NCBI RefSeq assembly: GCF_001426375.1
Contig: NZ_LMEO01000051.1
Span: 186,241-250,240 of the forward strand
Origin: Paenibacillus sp. Root444D2
GTDB taxonomy: Bacteria > Bacillota > Bacilli > Paenibacillales > NBRC-103111
Direction: 5' to 3'
Length of the DNA: 64,000 nt
Below are positions 15,767 through 23,136 of the stretch, one piece after another (the first letter of the stretch is position 1; every line of letters begins with the position of its first letter). The notes under the pieces are model-generated. The model was not told where the DNA came from. It ran no database searches and saw only the letters and a program-made list of their open reading frames with translations. Position numbers and translations under genes: made by a program.

Positions 15767-15920
15767 TAAGCTCGCTCCGCTCGCTTTCTCCTCAGCCTCC
15801 GGCTTCGTCGATAGCATTATTTCTTTTCTCCGTTTCGTTTGTTAACGAATAAAGGACAGTGTTCATAATAGCATGGCGCGAGCGAAGCGAGTCGCCACGA
15901 CGAGGCCGGAGGCTGAGGAG
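15767..15920. repeat. Repeat copy B with interleaved inverted repeats
   Basis: This is the second copy of the 13611-13774 repeat. Two complementary pairs are interleaved. Pair X is CTCGCTCCGCTCGC (15771-15784) with GCGAGCGAAGCGAG (about 15879-15892). Pair Y is a 23-nt arm at 15788-15810 with a 23-nt arm at 15898-15920 (22 of 23 complementary). The order X-Y-X'-Y' is a pseudoknot-type topology in RNA. Confidence 0.7.
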
Positions 15921-16055
15921 ATAATAGAACGGATATCCCTTCATATCCTCAACTCTGTTAGATAAAAGATTTATCAAGATAAAGAGAAAAGTCCGGATGG
16001 AAAAATGCTGAATTCCTTGCCGCTGTAAGGAAAAACGCTGATTTTCGCATAGGGA

Positions 16056-16105
16056 TAAATGCACGATGTTAGCCTGATTTTAGGGGGTAAATGCACGATG
16101 TTAGC
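16056..16105. repeat. Two 18-bp direct repeats at the 3' end of a replication-type gene
   Basis: TAAATGCACGATGTTAGC occurs at 16056-16073 and 16088-16105 (32-bp period). The second copy overlaps the stop codon of the minus-strand gene at 16101-16931. Just upstream, AAAATGCTGA and AAAACGCTGA are looser relatives. They could be iteron-like sites of the adjacent gene product or simply a duplicated gene end. Confidence 0.55.
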
Positions 16106-16931
16106 GGCGAGATTTTATCAGGAAGTCGGCTCGGAGCGTCACCGGAGCCTCACCGAATTGACGATAAAAGACGAATGGATTCAATTTGTAAAAACGTTCT
16201 TTCCCTCGCTTGACTTCCGCGAGGACGAACATTCCGTCAAATTGGAGTCTCGATATTTTACGATAGACGGTGCTTTCGTTCATCCCGGTTATTTCAGCGA
16301 TTTCCTGCTTTGAAAGCGCCTCAATACTTTCGATTTCAGGCTCGTTCGGATTCCGACAGATTGTATTCGTCCAATAATGTACGAACGGCAGGAGCTTAAA
16401 TATAAAGCCGAGATCGCGCGGATCGTATTTCCCATAAAGATCACGGACGCGAGTCGAGAACGATTTTATCACATGTGTATTATCCGTTTTTCCGCTGAAA
16501 TGGTATCGGTCGTTTATGGCAAAGCCTCCATTTTCGACGGAGATAACTATTCTATACCGCTCCATTGCATTGAAGAACGCTCCGAAACTTTTATCGTCGA
16601 GGCCGAGCGTCTCCTTTATATCGCGTTTACTCATCGGCTTTTTACCTTTGACGAGCCGATTCGTGTTCCTCTCGACAAACGTTTGAAGGAATAGGAGGCG
16701 ACCGCACTCTGTTTCGTTCAGTACTTCGATAACGGCGCGGATCTCGTCCATATCAGTAAAGACAAATTCTCGATCTCGACCGGGGGTTCGCTGGCGTTCC
16801 TTCTTTTGTTTAAAAGCCTCTCGCTGTTCTGGAGTCGTCCAGCGGATTCCACTCCCAAAAGGGATGTGGAGGCCGAGTTCACCTGTTTCGAGGCTGACTC
16901 CTTCTGTAATTTGCGATTTTCTGATTCTCAT
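16101..16931 (-). CDS. Winged-helix protein, putative replication initiator-like
   Basis: 276 residues. The N-terminus ITEGVSLETGELGLHIPFGS resembles the openings of Gram-positive plasmid/phage replication proteins of the RepL-like type. A central part (ERNTNRLVKGKKPMSKRDIKETLGL) reads like a first winged helix. The C-terminal region has a clear helix-turn-helix, LSKQEIAEITGMNESTVYRK, followed by a wing. The ATG is preceded by GGAGGAGAT. The stop lies inside an 18-bp direct repeat. A replication role would let the excised circle be maintained, but this is inference; a transcription factor is the alternative. Confidence 0.5.
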   Translation of the reverse strand: MRIRKSQITEGVSLETGELGLHIPFGSGIRWTTPEQREAFKQKKERQRTPGRDREFVFTDMDEIRAVIEVLNETECGRLLFLQTFVERNTNRLVKGKKPMSKRDIKETLGLDDKSFGAFFNAMERYRIVISVENGGFAINDRYHFSGKTDNTHVIKSFSTRVRDLYGKYDPRDLGFIFKLLPFVHYWTNTICRNPNEPEIESIEALSKQEIAEITGMNESTVYRKISRLQFDGMFVLAEVKRGKERFYKLNPFVFYRQFGEAPVTLRADFLIKSRR

Positions 16932-17008
16932 GGTCTATCTCCTCCGTCTTAAAACTGTTTGATTCACGATTCCAATATCGAATTAACATGTCTCCTGTGT
17001 CGTTCAGA

Positions 17009-17058
17009 CAAAAAAAGAGCCAGAGGATTTCTCCCCCGGCGCGTTTATCTGCGGCTCT
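17009..17058 (-). terminator. Terminator of the minus-strand XRE operon
   Basis: Read on the minus strand, AGAGCC pairs with GGCTCT across a 31-nt loop containing CGCC/GGGG blocks, followed by a T run. It overlaps the last codons of the 17045-17833 gene. Confidence 0.65.
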
Positions 17059-17833
17059 CTGCGAAGCTCATCGCTATTTCGAGTTGCAGCTCCTCGTCTT
17101 TGCTTTTCTGTTCGTCCTCAACAAACTCCTGAGCCGTGAAATAATCGTCCGGCGAATCCACGAACGAGGCCACTCTCCATCCCATCTCCTGCGAGATCGT
17201 GTCTTTGACAATCTGCGGATAGATTCGACTTTGCAGCATGGCCTCGGCTGTCTCATGCAGCTCGACCGCCTGACGTGCCTCCGCGGTCAATGCCTGAGCT
17301 TTCAGCTCCTCGAACGCGCTGGAAAGCTGCATCTTGAAGGATCCGGCCTGTGTCCCGGCTGCTGCAATGATTGGAGCCACTAACGATCCGTATTCCTGTT
17401 TAACTCGCATTGCTGCCCACGGATCATTGATTGATCCAATGAAGGAGCGGAGGTGTTCGCTGGCTCTCTCAGGAGTCGGGGCGATCAGGATCTCCGTCCG
17501 CACGTCTGCGAGGCGGTTCTCGAAGCGTTCGACGATCTCATCGGATGGACGAGGTGCGGCGCTGTGAGCGATCTGCTCGGCAGCTGCGGCGGCGGATCTC
17601 AGAGCACTCCTGTACTGATTCGTTTCATTTTGGATCATGCGGAACAGCTCACGGCGACTCTTGCGGTCGAAAATGCTGTTTGCTTGCTGGCGGCCTTCTC
17701 CGGGAAAAAGTCGGCTGATTCGCGCTTTCCCACTCCGGAAGCTGTCGAGGCTGCGGCGATAATTCCCTGTCGCGTGTTCACGGATTTCGCTCGCTTTCTC
17801 GATAAGTGATCGGATCTCTTTAATCTTGCTCAT
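17045..17833 (-). CDS. Uncharacterised alanine/glutamate-rich helical protein
   Basis: 262 residues, predicted mostly helical, with SALRSAAAAAEQIAHSAA and a C-terminal acidic stretch (FVEDEQKSKDEELQLEIAMS). I do not recognise a family. The start overlaps the 3' end of the upstream phage-type HTH gene by 14 bp, so it is translated within that operon. By position (after a phBC6A51-like HTH protein) it could be a phage or satellite protein, but there is no direct motif. Confidence 0.6.
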   Translation of the reverse strand: MSKIKEIRSLIEKASEIREHATGNYRRSLDSFRSGKARISRLFPGEGRQQANSIFDRKSRRELFRMIQNETNQYRSALRSAAAAAEQIAHSAAPRPSDEIVERFENRLADVRTEILIAPTPERASEHLRSFIGSINDPWAAMRVKQEYGSLVAPIIAAAGTQAGSFKMQLSSAFEELKAQALTAEARQAVELHETAEAMLQSRIYPQIVKDTISQEMGWRVASFVDSPDDYFTAQEFVEDEQKSKDEELQLEIAMSFAESRR

Positions 17834-18257
17834 TGTCTATTTCCTCCTCGTTATTATCAATCTCGCCTAACTCAATTTTGAGGCGCTCGATCTCGGCCTC
17901 AATGCTTTCATTTGATCTATCATCTTCCAGCGCTGCCGGACGGATTACCATCTCAGCGGATAACAATCCCTGTGCTTTCAGCCACGTTTCGACTGCGCGG
18001 ATCGATGAGCCTTCCATCGCTTTCCGAGTTAACGTGTCCATGACAGCTGGGAGATGTTCAGCGACGCGTTGCATCGTCCTGCGACGTACCTCAACCGCGA
18101 ATACCTCAGAGGATCTCCAATCATATAAAGTACGGACGCTGATCCCTATCTCTGCCGAGATCTCCTCCAGTGAGCGTCCTCCGTTGCGTGGCATGGAAAG
18201 ATACTCGATTGCTGTGAGTTGCTCATTTGTCAGCTCACCTTTTCTGACGATTTTCAT
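17820..18257 (-). CDS. phBC6A51-type helix-turn-helix protein (small-terminase-like)
   Basis: 145 residues. The start ELTNEQLTAIEYLSMPRNGG, then SLEEISAEIGISVRTLYDWR, is the N-terminal helix-turn-helix typical of phBC6A51-family proteins and small terminase-like factors in Bacillus phages. A helical segment (AVETWLKAQGLLSAE) and an acidic tail follow. It is translationally coupled: its ATG overlaps the upstream stop as ATGA. It probably binds DNA of the element; packaging is unlikely since no large terminase is present in the element. Confidence 0.65.
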   Translation of the reverse strand: MKIVRKGELTNEQLTAIEYLSMPRNGGRSLEEISAEIGISVRTLYDWRSSEVFAVEVRRRTMQRVAEHLPAVMDTLTRKAMEGSSIRAVETWLKAQGLLSAEMVIRPAALEDDRSNESIEAEIERLKIELGEIDNNEEEIDNEQD

Positions 18258-18451
18258 TTCTGTTTCCTCCGTTTTCGTTGTACGTCATCGCCATATTGCT
18301 CCCGATCAACGAGCATCGGCAGTAGCGCGGAAATTCGTCGTTGACTGATATCAGGCGATAAGTTGAAATAATGTATCGTGCCATTCCCGAGCAATACCCT
18401 CGCGGCTACTGGCATGTTTCTGTCCCGGCATATTGTTACGCGTTCAATCAT
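18254..18451 (-). CDS. Hypothetical 65-residue protein
   Basis: Reads MIERVTICRDRNMPVAARVL and continues to a very basic tail (QRKRRKQK). I chose the ATG at 18451 because GAGAGGAG lies upstream; the longer frame runs through the upstream gene. Third position in an XRE-led operon, coupled to the next gene by ATGA. No family recognised. Confidence 0.6.
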   Translation of the reverse strand: MIERVTICRDRNMPVAARVLLGNGTIHYFNLSPDISQRRISALLPMLVDREQYGDDVQRKRRKQK

Positions 18452-18470
18452 GGTCAGAGTCTCCTCTCGA

Positions 18471-18722
18471 TTATTCGTAACGTGGAATGTTTCCGAGAAT
18501 GTTCCCACGGTTGAGGGATTGGCTAAGCTCGTCCAGCTCGCGAACGTCATCATCAGTTAATCCAAGCTCAGAGCGGATTCTAGCATTCATTGACGGCGTG
18601 ACAGAACGCTTTCCATTCTCCATATAAGCGATCAAGACGTCAGAACAGCCGACGCGATCTCCAAGCTCTCGCTGAGAAAATCCACGAAGGATGCGAACGA
18701 TTCTTATCATGTTTCCGTTCAT
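18471..18722 (-). CDS. XRE-family (Cro/CI-type) transcriptional regulator
   Basis: 83 residues with a classical lambda-repressor-like helix-turn-helix: RIVRILRGFSQRELGDRVGC followed by SDVLIAYMENGKRSVTPSM. A short acidic C-terminus follows (LTDDDVRELDEL). First gene of a four-gene minus-strand operon; AGAGGTG precedes the ATG. It probably represses its own operon and perhaps element excision functions. Confidence 0.85.
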   Translation of the reverse strand: MNGNMIRIVRILRGFSQRELGDRVGCSDVLIAYMENGKRSVTPSMNARIRSELGLTDDDVRELDELSQSLNRGNILGNIPRYE

Positions 18723-19022
18723 ATTGATTCACCTCTTTTTGTCGTGAAATGAAAAAGAGCGCCTATCCGGTTAAGGAGAAGCGCTCAGGTACAGGGGGAA
18801 ATCTTGCATGTGTTTTTATAAGACAAGAGGCGAAATGCTCTCCGTCTTCACTTACTAAAGGAGCTGTTCGTCTATCAAACAAGTATGTGATTGAAAAAAG
18901 TATGATTTTCTTTTTTACATAACGACACAATTAAAATCCCTTATCGATATTAAATCGCGCATGTACGACAGCGTTATCAGGACAACGTGGTTCGACATAG
19001 CTTGATATTATGGTGATGCAGC
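18723..19022. other. Leader/intergenic region of the XRE operon
   Basis: Contains one clear hairpin, GAGCGC/GCGCTC (18757-18786). Read on the minus strand, a T run follows, so transcription toward the XRE gene from further upstream would meet a terminator in its leader. No other gene is visible. The stretch lies between the divergent XRE operon and the small ORFs next to the right attachment core. Confidence 0.5.
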
Positions 19023-19136
19023 ATGGTGGAAAAGCGCGACGAAAGTATTATCTCTGAGTCTTGGGGTATTAAGGAATCTTTACAAACATGGGACAATCGT
19101 GAACCTTCATATGCTCATTGTGGGGAGGCGATCTGA
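19023..19136 (+). CDS. 37-residue ORF next to attR
   Basis: MVEKRDESIISESWGIKESL and on to GEAI; the stop lies 2 bp before the next ORF. No obvious strong ribosome site. It is reported because it is coupled to the 42-codon ORF at the right end, a common place for recombination directionality factors of serine-integrase elements. Function not established. Confidence 0.35.
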   Translation: MVEKRDESIISESWGIKESLQTWDNREPSYAHCGEAI

Positions 19137-19138
19137 CC

Positions 19139-19267
19139 ATGACGACGGACAAAACATTGACATTTGAGAAGACCATCGAAGGCAAAGGAACTGTGCAAGT
19201 GTTCGGAACGCTTGATCTCGAAAAACTCATACAACGGTTATTATCATCAAAAGCCTTAGTAAAATAG
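19139..19267 (+). CDS. 42-residue ORF at the right end, candidate directionality factor
   Basis: Starts MTTDKTLTFEKTIEGKGTVQ and ends LIQRLLSSKALVK, preceded by GGGGAGG. It lies 41 bp from the right core. Excision by large serine recombinases needs a small accessory protein, often encoded beside the far end (as with SprB of SPbeta). This ORF is the best-placed candidate, but there is no sequence motif to prove it. Confidence 0.45.
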   Translation: MTTDKTLTFEKTIEGKGTVQVFGTLDLEKLIQRLLSSKALVK

Positions 19268-19308
19268 GGCTTATTCTTTTACTGTTTTGTTGCATATAAG
19301 AAATAGTT

Positions 19309-19313
19309 TATAA
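19309..19313. other. attR core (TATAA) of the cotJC element
   Basis: TATAA directly precedes GCTTACAAAAG, where CotJC coding sequence resumes. The left partner is at 2739-2743. Flanking similarity is limited to AT.GT just before the core, consistent with the short cores used by serine recombinases. Confidence 0.75.
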
Positions 19314-19314
19314 G

Positions 19315-19653
19315 CTTACAAAAGACGCAACCATCGATCAACTGAAGGCCGCTGGTCTCGACGATCACTATGTAAGTCACGACAAAGCGCTCTTCTATCA
19401 GAATGCATCCGGTGTACCTTGGACAGCCGCTTACATACAAGCCAAAGGAGACCCCATCGCGGACCTCTATGAGGACATTGCCGCAGAGGAGAAAGCAAGA
19501 GCCACCTATCAATGGTTGATTGATGTAACCGATGACGTTGACCTGCAGGACAGTCTAAAGTTCCTCCGCGAGCGGGAGATTGTGCATTCCCTGCGATTTA
19601 GAGAAGCTGTTGAAATCTTGAAGGATGATCGGGAGGCACAGAAGGTTTTTTAA
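19315..19653 (+). pseudogene. cotJC: cotJC C-terminal half (112 codons)
   Basis: The frame reads LTKDATIDQLKAAGLDDHYV and includes AAYIQAKGDPIADLYEDIAA and EEKARATYQW, ending DDREAQKVF. These are highly conserved CotJC / manganese-catalase-like residues, including carboxylate and histidine ligands. There is no start codon or ribosome site of its own; it follows in frame from codon 77 of the left half. With the element removed the gene would be 189 codons, the normal size. No stop or frameshift has accumulated, which argues that the split is maintained reversibly under selection. Confidence 0.93.
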
Positions 19654-19694
19654 AAAGGAGGAGCGGACAAGGACGAGGTAGCTAATTTAGGGAT

Positions 19695-19723
19695 AAAAAA
19701 GCGGGCCGTGAGGCCTGCTTTTT
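19695..19723 (+). terminator. Terminator of the cotJ operon
   Basis: AAAGCGGGCC pairs with GGCCTGCTTT around GTGA with T runs following. After excision it would end the cotJABC transcript. Confidence 0.85.
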
Positions 19724-19737
19724 GTTGTTGTGCGCAA

Positions 19738-19968
19738 GTTGTAGTAAGTGCAACAATTGGTGCCTAAAGCTCGCCTCTCTCCCTTCGTTGTTGCATCATG
19801 TACAACAATTTGGTCCTATACAGGTCATATCGCAACATATGGGCTCAAAATGTTGTACAAACGACAACTTCAAGTTGCAAAATAGCCTTTGGACGTGTGA
19901 ATTGTTGTAGAGAATACAACATTGGTAACTACTATAACCCATTTGCCCTCACGAAGCTGGATGACTCT
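19738..19968. repeat. Dispersed hairpin-array repeat, copy 1
   Basis: About 230 bp, roughly 80% identical to 34963-35194 by eye. It contains a series of short hairpins built on GTTG/CAAC stems: GTTGTA-5-TGCAAC, GTTGCA-4-GTACAAC, CAACAT-n-ATGTTG, CAACTTCAAGTTG and GTTGTAGAGAATACAAC. No ORF is shared by both copies. Confidence 0.8.
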
Positions 19969-20037
19969 CAATCGAATAATGATACAAAAGGAATACCAGT
20001 GCTGTTATTGTATGAGTGGCAATAAGAGGATATCCGT

Positions 20038-20796
20038 CTAATTATTCCTAGCTGCAAACAAGCCTAAGAATTCCTTCAGCGCAATGGTTGTAGTGGATAA
20101 ACCGCTGGAGGATGGAATGAATTTGCTGATACTTAGGAGCTGATTCTGCTGGGAAATATAGTCGGTAGGATATGGGACTACATCTATTTTGAGTTTTTGG
20201 AATTGCTTAACGGATCGGGCCATGTGGAAGGCAGATGTGATGAGAATTGGAGATTTCCAGCCTTTTTCTGTGAGAATCGCTTGTGTATTCACGGCATTTT
20301 CCTCGGTATTGCGACTCTTATCGTCCATAGCAATGGATGATTCGGGAACGCCAAGCGCGAGAAGGTGCCGTTTGGCAATTTGGGATTCATTGCCCGTATC
20401 ACGAAACACTTGACCGCCAGACAAAAGGATAGGCAGCTTTGTGCTTCGGTATAGCTCAGCAACAGTTAATACACGCGCGGCCGTGTTTCCAGTCAGATAT
20501 CCTTCCCCTTTGGTAAGAGGGTCTGGATTTTCCAAGGTTGCGCCTCCAGTTAGTAGAACTAGCACGTCGCCGGACACTTGAACTGGTGGTGTGTACCTTC
20601 TTTCAATGGAATTTAGTAATGCATTGCCGAAATAAGGCATGGAGGATACGCCTAAAAGAAGTGCGGCTAGACCCACAAGTAGCGTACCGAGGTACTCCTT
20701 TTTTTGCTTCAGCCATAAAGCTATAGCCAAGAGTAGAAGTATGATAATTCCAGGAGGGAATAATAGGGTGTAAGCGATTTTTATCAAATAAATCAT
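20038..20796 (-). CDS. YdcF/SanA-like DUF218 membrane protein
   Basis: 252 residues. Two N-terminal hydrophobic segments (IIILLLLAIALWL and LGTLLVGLAALLLGV) precede a DUF218 domain. The domain has VLVLLTGGATLE, PILLSGGQVFRDTG, RNTEENAVNTQAIL and ILITSAFHMARSV, the conserved pattern of YdcF/SanA/ElyC proteins linked to cell-envelope maintenance. The biochemical activity of this family is not settled. It is transcribed alone on the minus strand. The start is ATG without an especially strong ribosome site. Confidence 0.85.
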   Translation of the reverse strand: MIYLIKIAYTLLFPPGIIILLLLAIALWLKQKKEYLGTLLVGLAALLLGVSSMPYFGNALLNSIERRYTPPVQVSGDVLVLLTGGATLENPDPLTKGEGYLTGNTAARVLTVAELYRSTKLPILLSGGQVFRDTGNESQIAKRHLLALGVPESSIAMDDKSRNTEENAVNTQAILTEKGWKSPILITSAFHMARSVKQFQKLKIDVVPYPTDYISQQNQLLSISKFIPSSSGLSTTTIALKEFLGLFAARNN

Positions 20797-20904
20797 ATCA
20801 GGTGTCAGACCCTTTCTTATGAAAGCTTAAGTATGGTTTTAGGGGTTTTCGACAAAAGTTGGTACTTTCCTGCAAATTTACAAGAGCTTCAAAGAGGCGA
20901 AATG

Positions 20905-20946
20905 AAAAAAGCCCCGGCTTCGCGATTAGAACGAAGTCGGGGCTAT
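20905..20946. terminator. Bidirectional terminator downstream of nagA
   Basis: AGCCCCGGCTTCG pairs with CGAAGTCGGGGCT (one mismatch) with an A/T run suited to minus-strand transcription from nagA. Confidence 0.85.
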
Positions 20947-20973
20947 ATCAACGAATATGTGTGTCAAGCCTAC

Positions 20974-22146
20974 TTATGCTGTAATTTCTTTGCCGCGAAC
21001 CCATACTTGTTCGAGCTCTAATTCAGGGCTGACGAGCAGCAAGTCAGCCTGCTTGCCCTGCGCAATCGAGCCGTGCGACCCCTCGAGGCGCAGCAGCCTC
21101 GCAGGGTTGCCGCTCGCGAAGCGGCTCGCGTCTTCGACGCTGACACCGACCTCGCGCACCATAAACCGGAGCGCCTCGATCATCGTCAGCGTACTGCCGG
21201 CGAGCGCGCCGCCTTCCGTCAGCCGGGCTACGCCCGACTGTACGGTCACGGCTTGCCCGCCTAGCTTGTACTGCCCGTCGCCGAGTCCCGCGGCTGACAT
21301 GGCGTCCGTGATCAGCAGCAAGCCATGCGGCTGCTTCACCATAGCCAGCAGGCGAATCGCTGCTGGGTGCACGTGGTGCCCATCAGCGATCACTTCGCCG
21401 CTGATACGTTCGTCGGTGAGTATCGCACCGACGGTTCCAGGTTCGCGATGATGCAGCGGCTTCATCGCGTTGTAGGTGTGCACCGCATGCGTAAGCCCCT
21501 CGCGAACCGCCGCCTGAATGTCGGCATAGGTCGAGTCCGTGTGGCCGCAGGCGGCAACGATGCCATGATCGCGCAGCCACGCGATCATCTCAAGGCCCCC
21601 CTCGCGTTCGGGGGCTAGGGTCAACTGCTTCATAAGCTGCGGATAGCGCTCGTGCCAGTCTTCGATCCATGAGAGCTGAGGCGGTACCATGAGGTTCGGA
21701 TCTTGCGCGCCTGCCCATTTGGGTGAGATGAAAGGACCCTCTAGATGTACGCCGAGCAGCTGAGCATATGGCATCTCCTGGTTCTTATAGCGGTCTACTT
21801 CACCAAGGACCCGATCTATTGCATCTCGAGTCGCTGTCATCGTCGTAGCCAGCATGGAGGTTGTGCCGTGTAAGGCATGAAACCGAGTAATAATGTCAAG
21901 TGTCTCTGGATTCGCATCCATGAAATCGGCGCCGTATCCACCATGAACATGAACATCGATGAACCCTGGCAACAACCAGCTGCCATGGGCATCGATTGAC
22001 CTAGCAGCAGAACCGGCAGCAGACGGGTCCCACTGTGACATATCGCCCACAAAAGCGATAAAGCCATCCTTCACATGAAGGATGCCTCGCTCGATGATTC
22101 CCTGCTCAGTTACGATTTTAGCCCCCGAAATCACAAGTTCACTCAT
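20974..22146 (-). CDS. nagA: N-acetylglucosamine-6-phosphate deacetylase
   Basis: 390 residues. The amidohydrolase fold is marked by PGFIDVHVHGGYGADFMDA (metal-binding HxH), HLEGPFISPKWAGAQ, ACGHTDSTYADI, HTYNAMKPLHHREPG and the catalytic aspartate in LLITDAMSAAG. It converts GlcNAc-6-P to GlcN-6-P and acetate, feeding the deaminase NagB encoded just upstream (start overlaps the nagB stop by 4 bp). The 3' half (20990-21640) is clearly more GC-rich than the 5' half. A terminator follows. Confidence 0.96.
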   Translation of the reverse strand: MSELVISGAKIVTEQGIIERGILHVKDGFIAFVGDMSQWDPSAAGSAARSIDAHGSWLLPGFIDVHVHGGYGADFMDANPETLDIITRFHALHGTTSMLATTMTATRDAIDRVLGEVDRYKNQEMPYAQLLGVHLEGPFISPKWAGAQDPNLMVPPQLSWIEDWHERYPQLMKQLTLAPEREGGLEMIAWLRDHGIVAACGHTDSTYADIQAAVREGLTHAVHTYNAMKPLHHREPGTVGAILTDERISGEVIADGHHVHPAAIRLLAMVKQPHGLLLITDAMSAAGLGDGQYKLGGQAVTVQSGVARLTEGGALAGSTLTMIEALRFMVREVGVSVEDASRFASGNPARLLRLEGSHGSIAQGKQADLLLVSPELELEQVWVRGKEITA

Positions 22147-22871
22147 TCAAAAAGCCTCCCCGCCTCAGCATCAAGAAGAACGACAAGGTGTGGGTGAGTT
22201 TGCAAAAGGGTTGCCGGAATTTCCGTTGTTATCGGACCTATAAGTGCGCGATGTACGATTTCGGCTTTATCGGCTCCACGAACGATCAAGAGGATCGTTT
22301 TGGCTTTCAAAATAGTACCTACCCCCATAGTTAAGGCATGAGTCGGAACTTCATCGATGGAGTTAAAGTAACGTGCATTCGCTTCGCGAGTTTCCTCTTT
22401 TAATTCTACGCGGTGTGTACCGCTGATTAAGGAATGATCAGGTTCATTAAAACCAATATGCCCGTTATGGCCTAACCCGAGAATTTGCAAATCGATTTGT
22501 TTCGCTTCTTCTAAAAGTTGGTTATAACGCTCGCATTCCGCTTCTAGATCCGCTGCATTTCCGTTTGGGATATGGGCTTTAGCAGCAGGTAAGTCAATAT
22601 GTGCAAACAAATGCTGCTGCATATAAGCGTGATAACTTTCTGGGTGATCTACCGGTAAACCGCAATATTCATCCAAATTAAAGGTTGTGACGGATTTAAA
22701 GCTAACCCGTCCTTTATCGTAGGCTTTAACTAGCTCCTCATAAACGCCTACAGGTGTTCCACCTGTGGCTAGACCCAATACCGCTTTAGGCTGCATTTGG
22801 ACAAGCGAGGTAATAATGCCAGCTCCAGCTTCATTCAGCTCTTGTTGATTTTGAAAAATATGAAGATTCAT
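22143..22871 (-). CDS. nagB: Glucosamine-6-phosphate deaminase
   Basis: 242 residues, the usual Bacillus NagB length. Motifs: LGLATGGTPVGVYEELVKAY, TTFNLDEYCGLP (catalytic aspartate), ILGLGHNGHIGFNEP (active-site histidine region) and ALTMGVGTIL. It converts GlcN-6-P to fructose-6-P and ammonia. ATG 22871 is chosen because GAGGAAG lies upstream; a longer frame to 22892 has no site. First gene of a nagBA operon; no GntR-type nag regulator gene is in the window. Confidence 0.96.
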   Translation of the reverse strand: MNLHIFQNQQELNEAGAGIITSLVQMQPKAVLGLATGGTPVGVYEELVKAYDKGRVSFKSVTTFNLDEYCGLPVDHPESYHAYMQQHLFAHIDLPAAKAHIPNGNAADLEAECERYNQLLEEAKQIDLQILGLGHNGHIGFNEPDHSLISGTHRVELKEETREANARYFNSIDEVPTHALTMGVGTILKAKTILLIVRGADKAEIVHRALIGPITTEIPATLLQTHPHLVVLLDAEAGRLFE

Positions 22872-23136
22872 GATCGTCTTCCTCACTTTCAAGATAAGTT
22901 ATCGAATAGGGATATTTGCAAGATGTGATGCCTATTTTGATTAATTATGATGGTATTTTGCATAAAAATATCATTTTCAAAACAAATTACTCTCATTTCA
23001 ATCATAACTGAATTTTTTCTTATCGGCAACAGGCTTTTTCCTAAATATGAATATTGACTTACATGGGTATGTTTGCCATTCTTATCTAAGATCATAACAA
23101 TTATTTTCTATACTGAGCATAAGAAGGAGCTTGATA

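Larger units (their letters stand above)
2739..19313. mobile_element. cotJC-intervening element (16,570 bp between cores)
   Basis: The segment between two TATAA cores splits cotJC. It has a large serine recombinase reading inward at the left end. It contains its own small genes, terminators, repeats and gene remnants, and lacks the housekeeping operons seen on both sides. Cargo includes a wHTH-HNH nuclease, an AbiJ_NTD4 protein, a McrBC-like operon, a resolvase, a tRNA-like sequence, a replication-type wHTH gene and an XRE-led operon. No capsid, portal, large terminase or tail genes are visible, so it is not an intact phage. Structure and position match the known class of elements excised during sporulation (skin in sigK, SPbeta in spsM, vfbin in spoVFB). 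Excision itself is inferred. Confidence 0.88.

Noticed and set aside
2739..19313. Intact prophage
   Set aside because: No portal, capsid, large terminase, tail or lysis genes are visible; only a small-terminase-like HTH protein and an XRE repressor.
22872..23136. NagR or CcpA operator between nagB and the HAD gene
   Set aside because: I could not find a palindrome or cre-like sequence that stands out from the AT-rich background.
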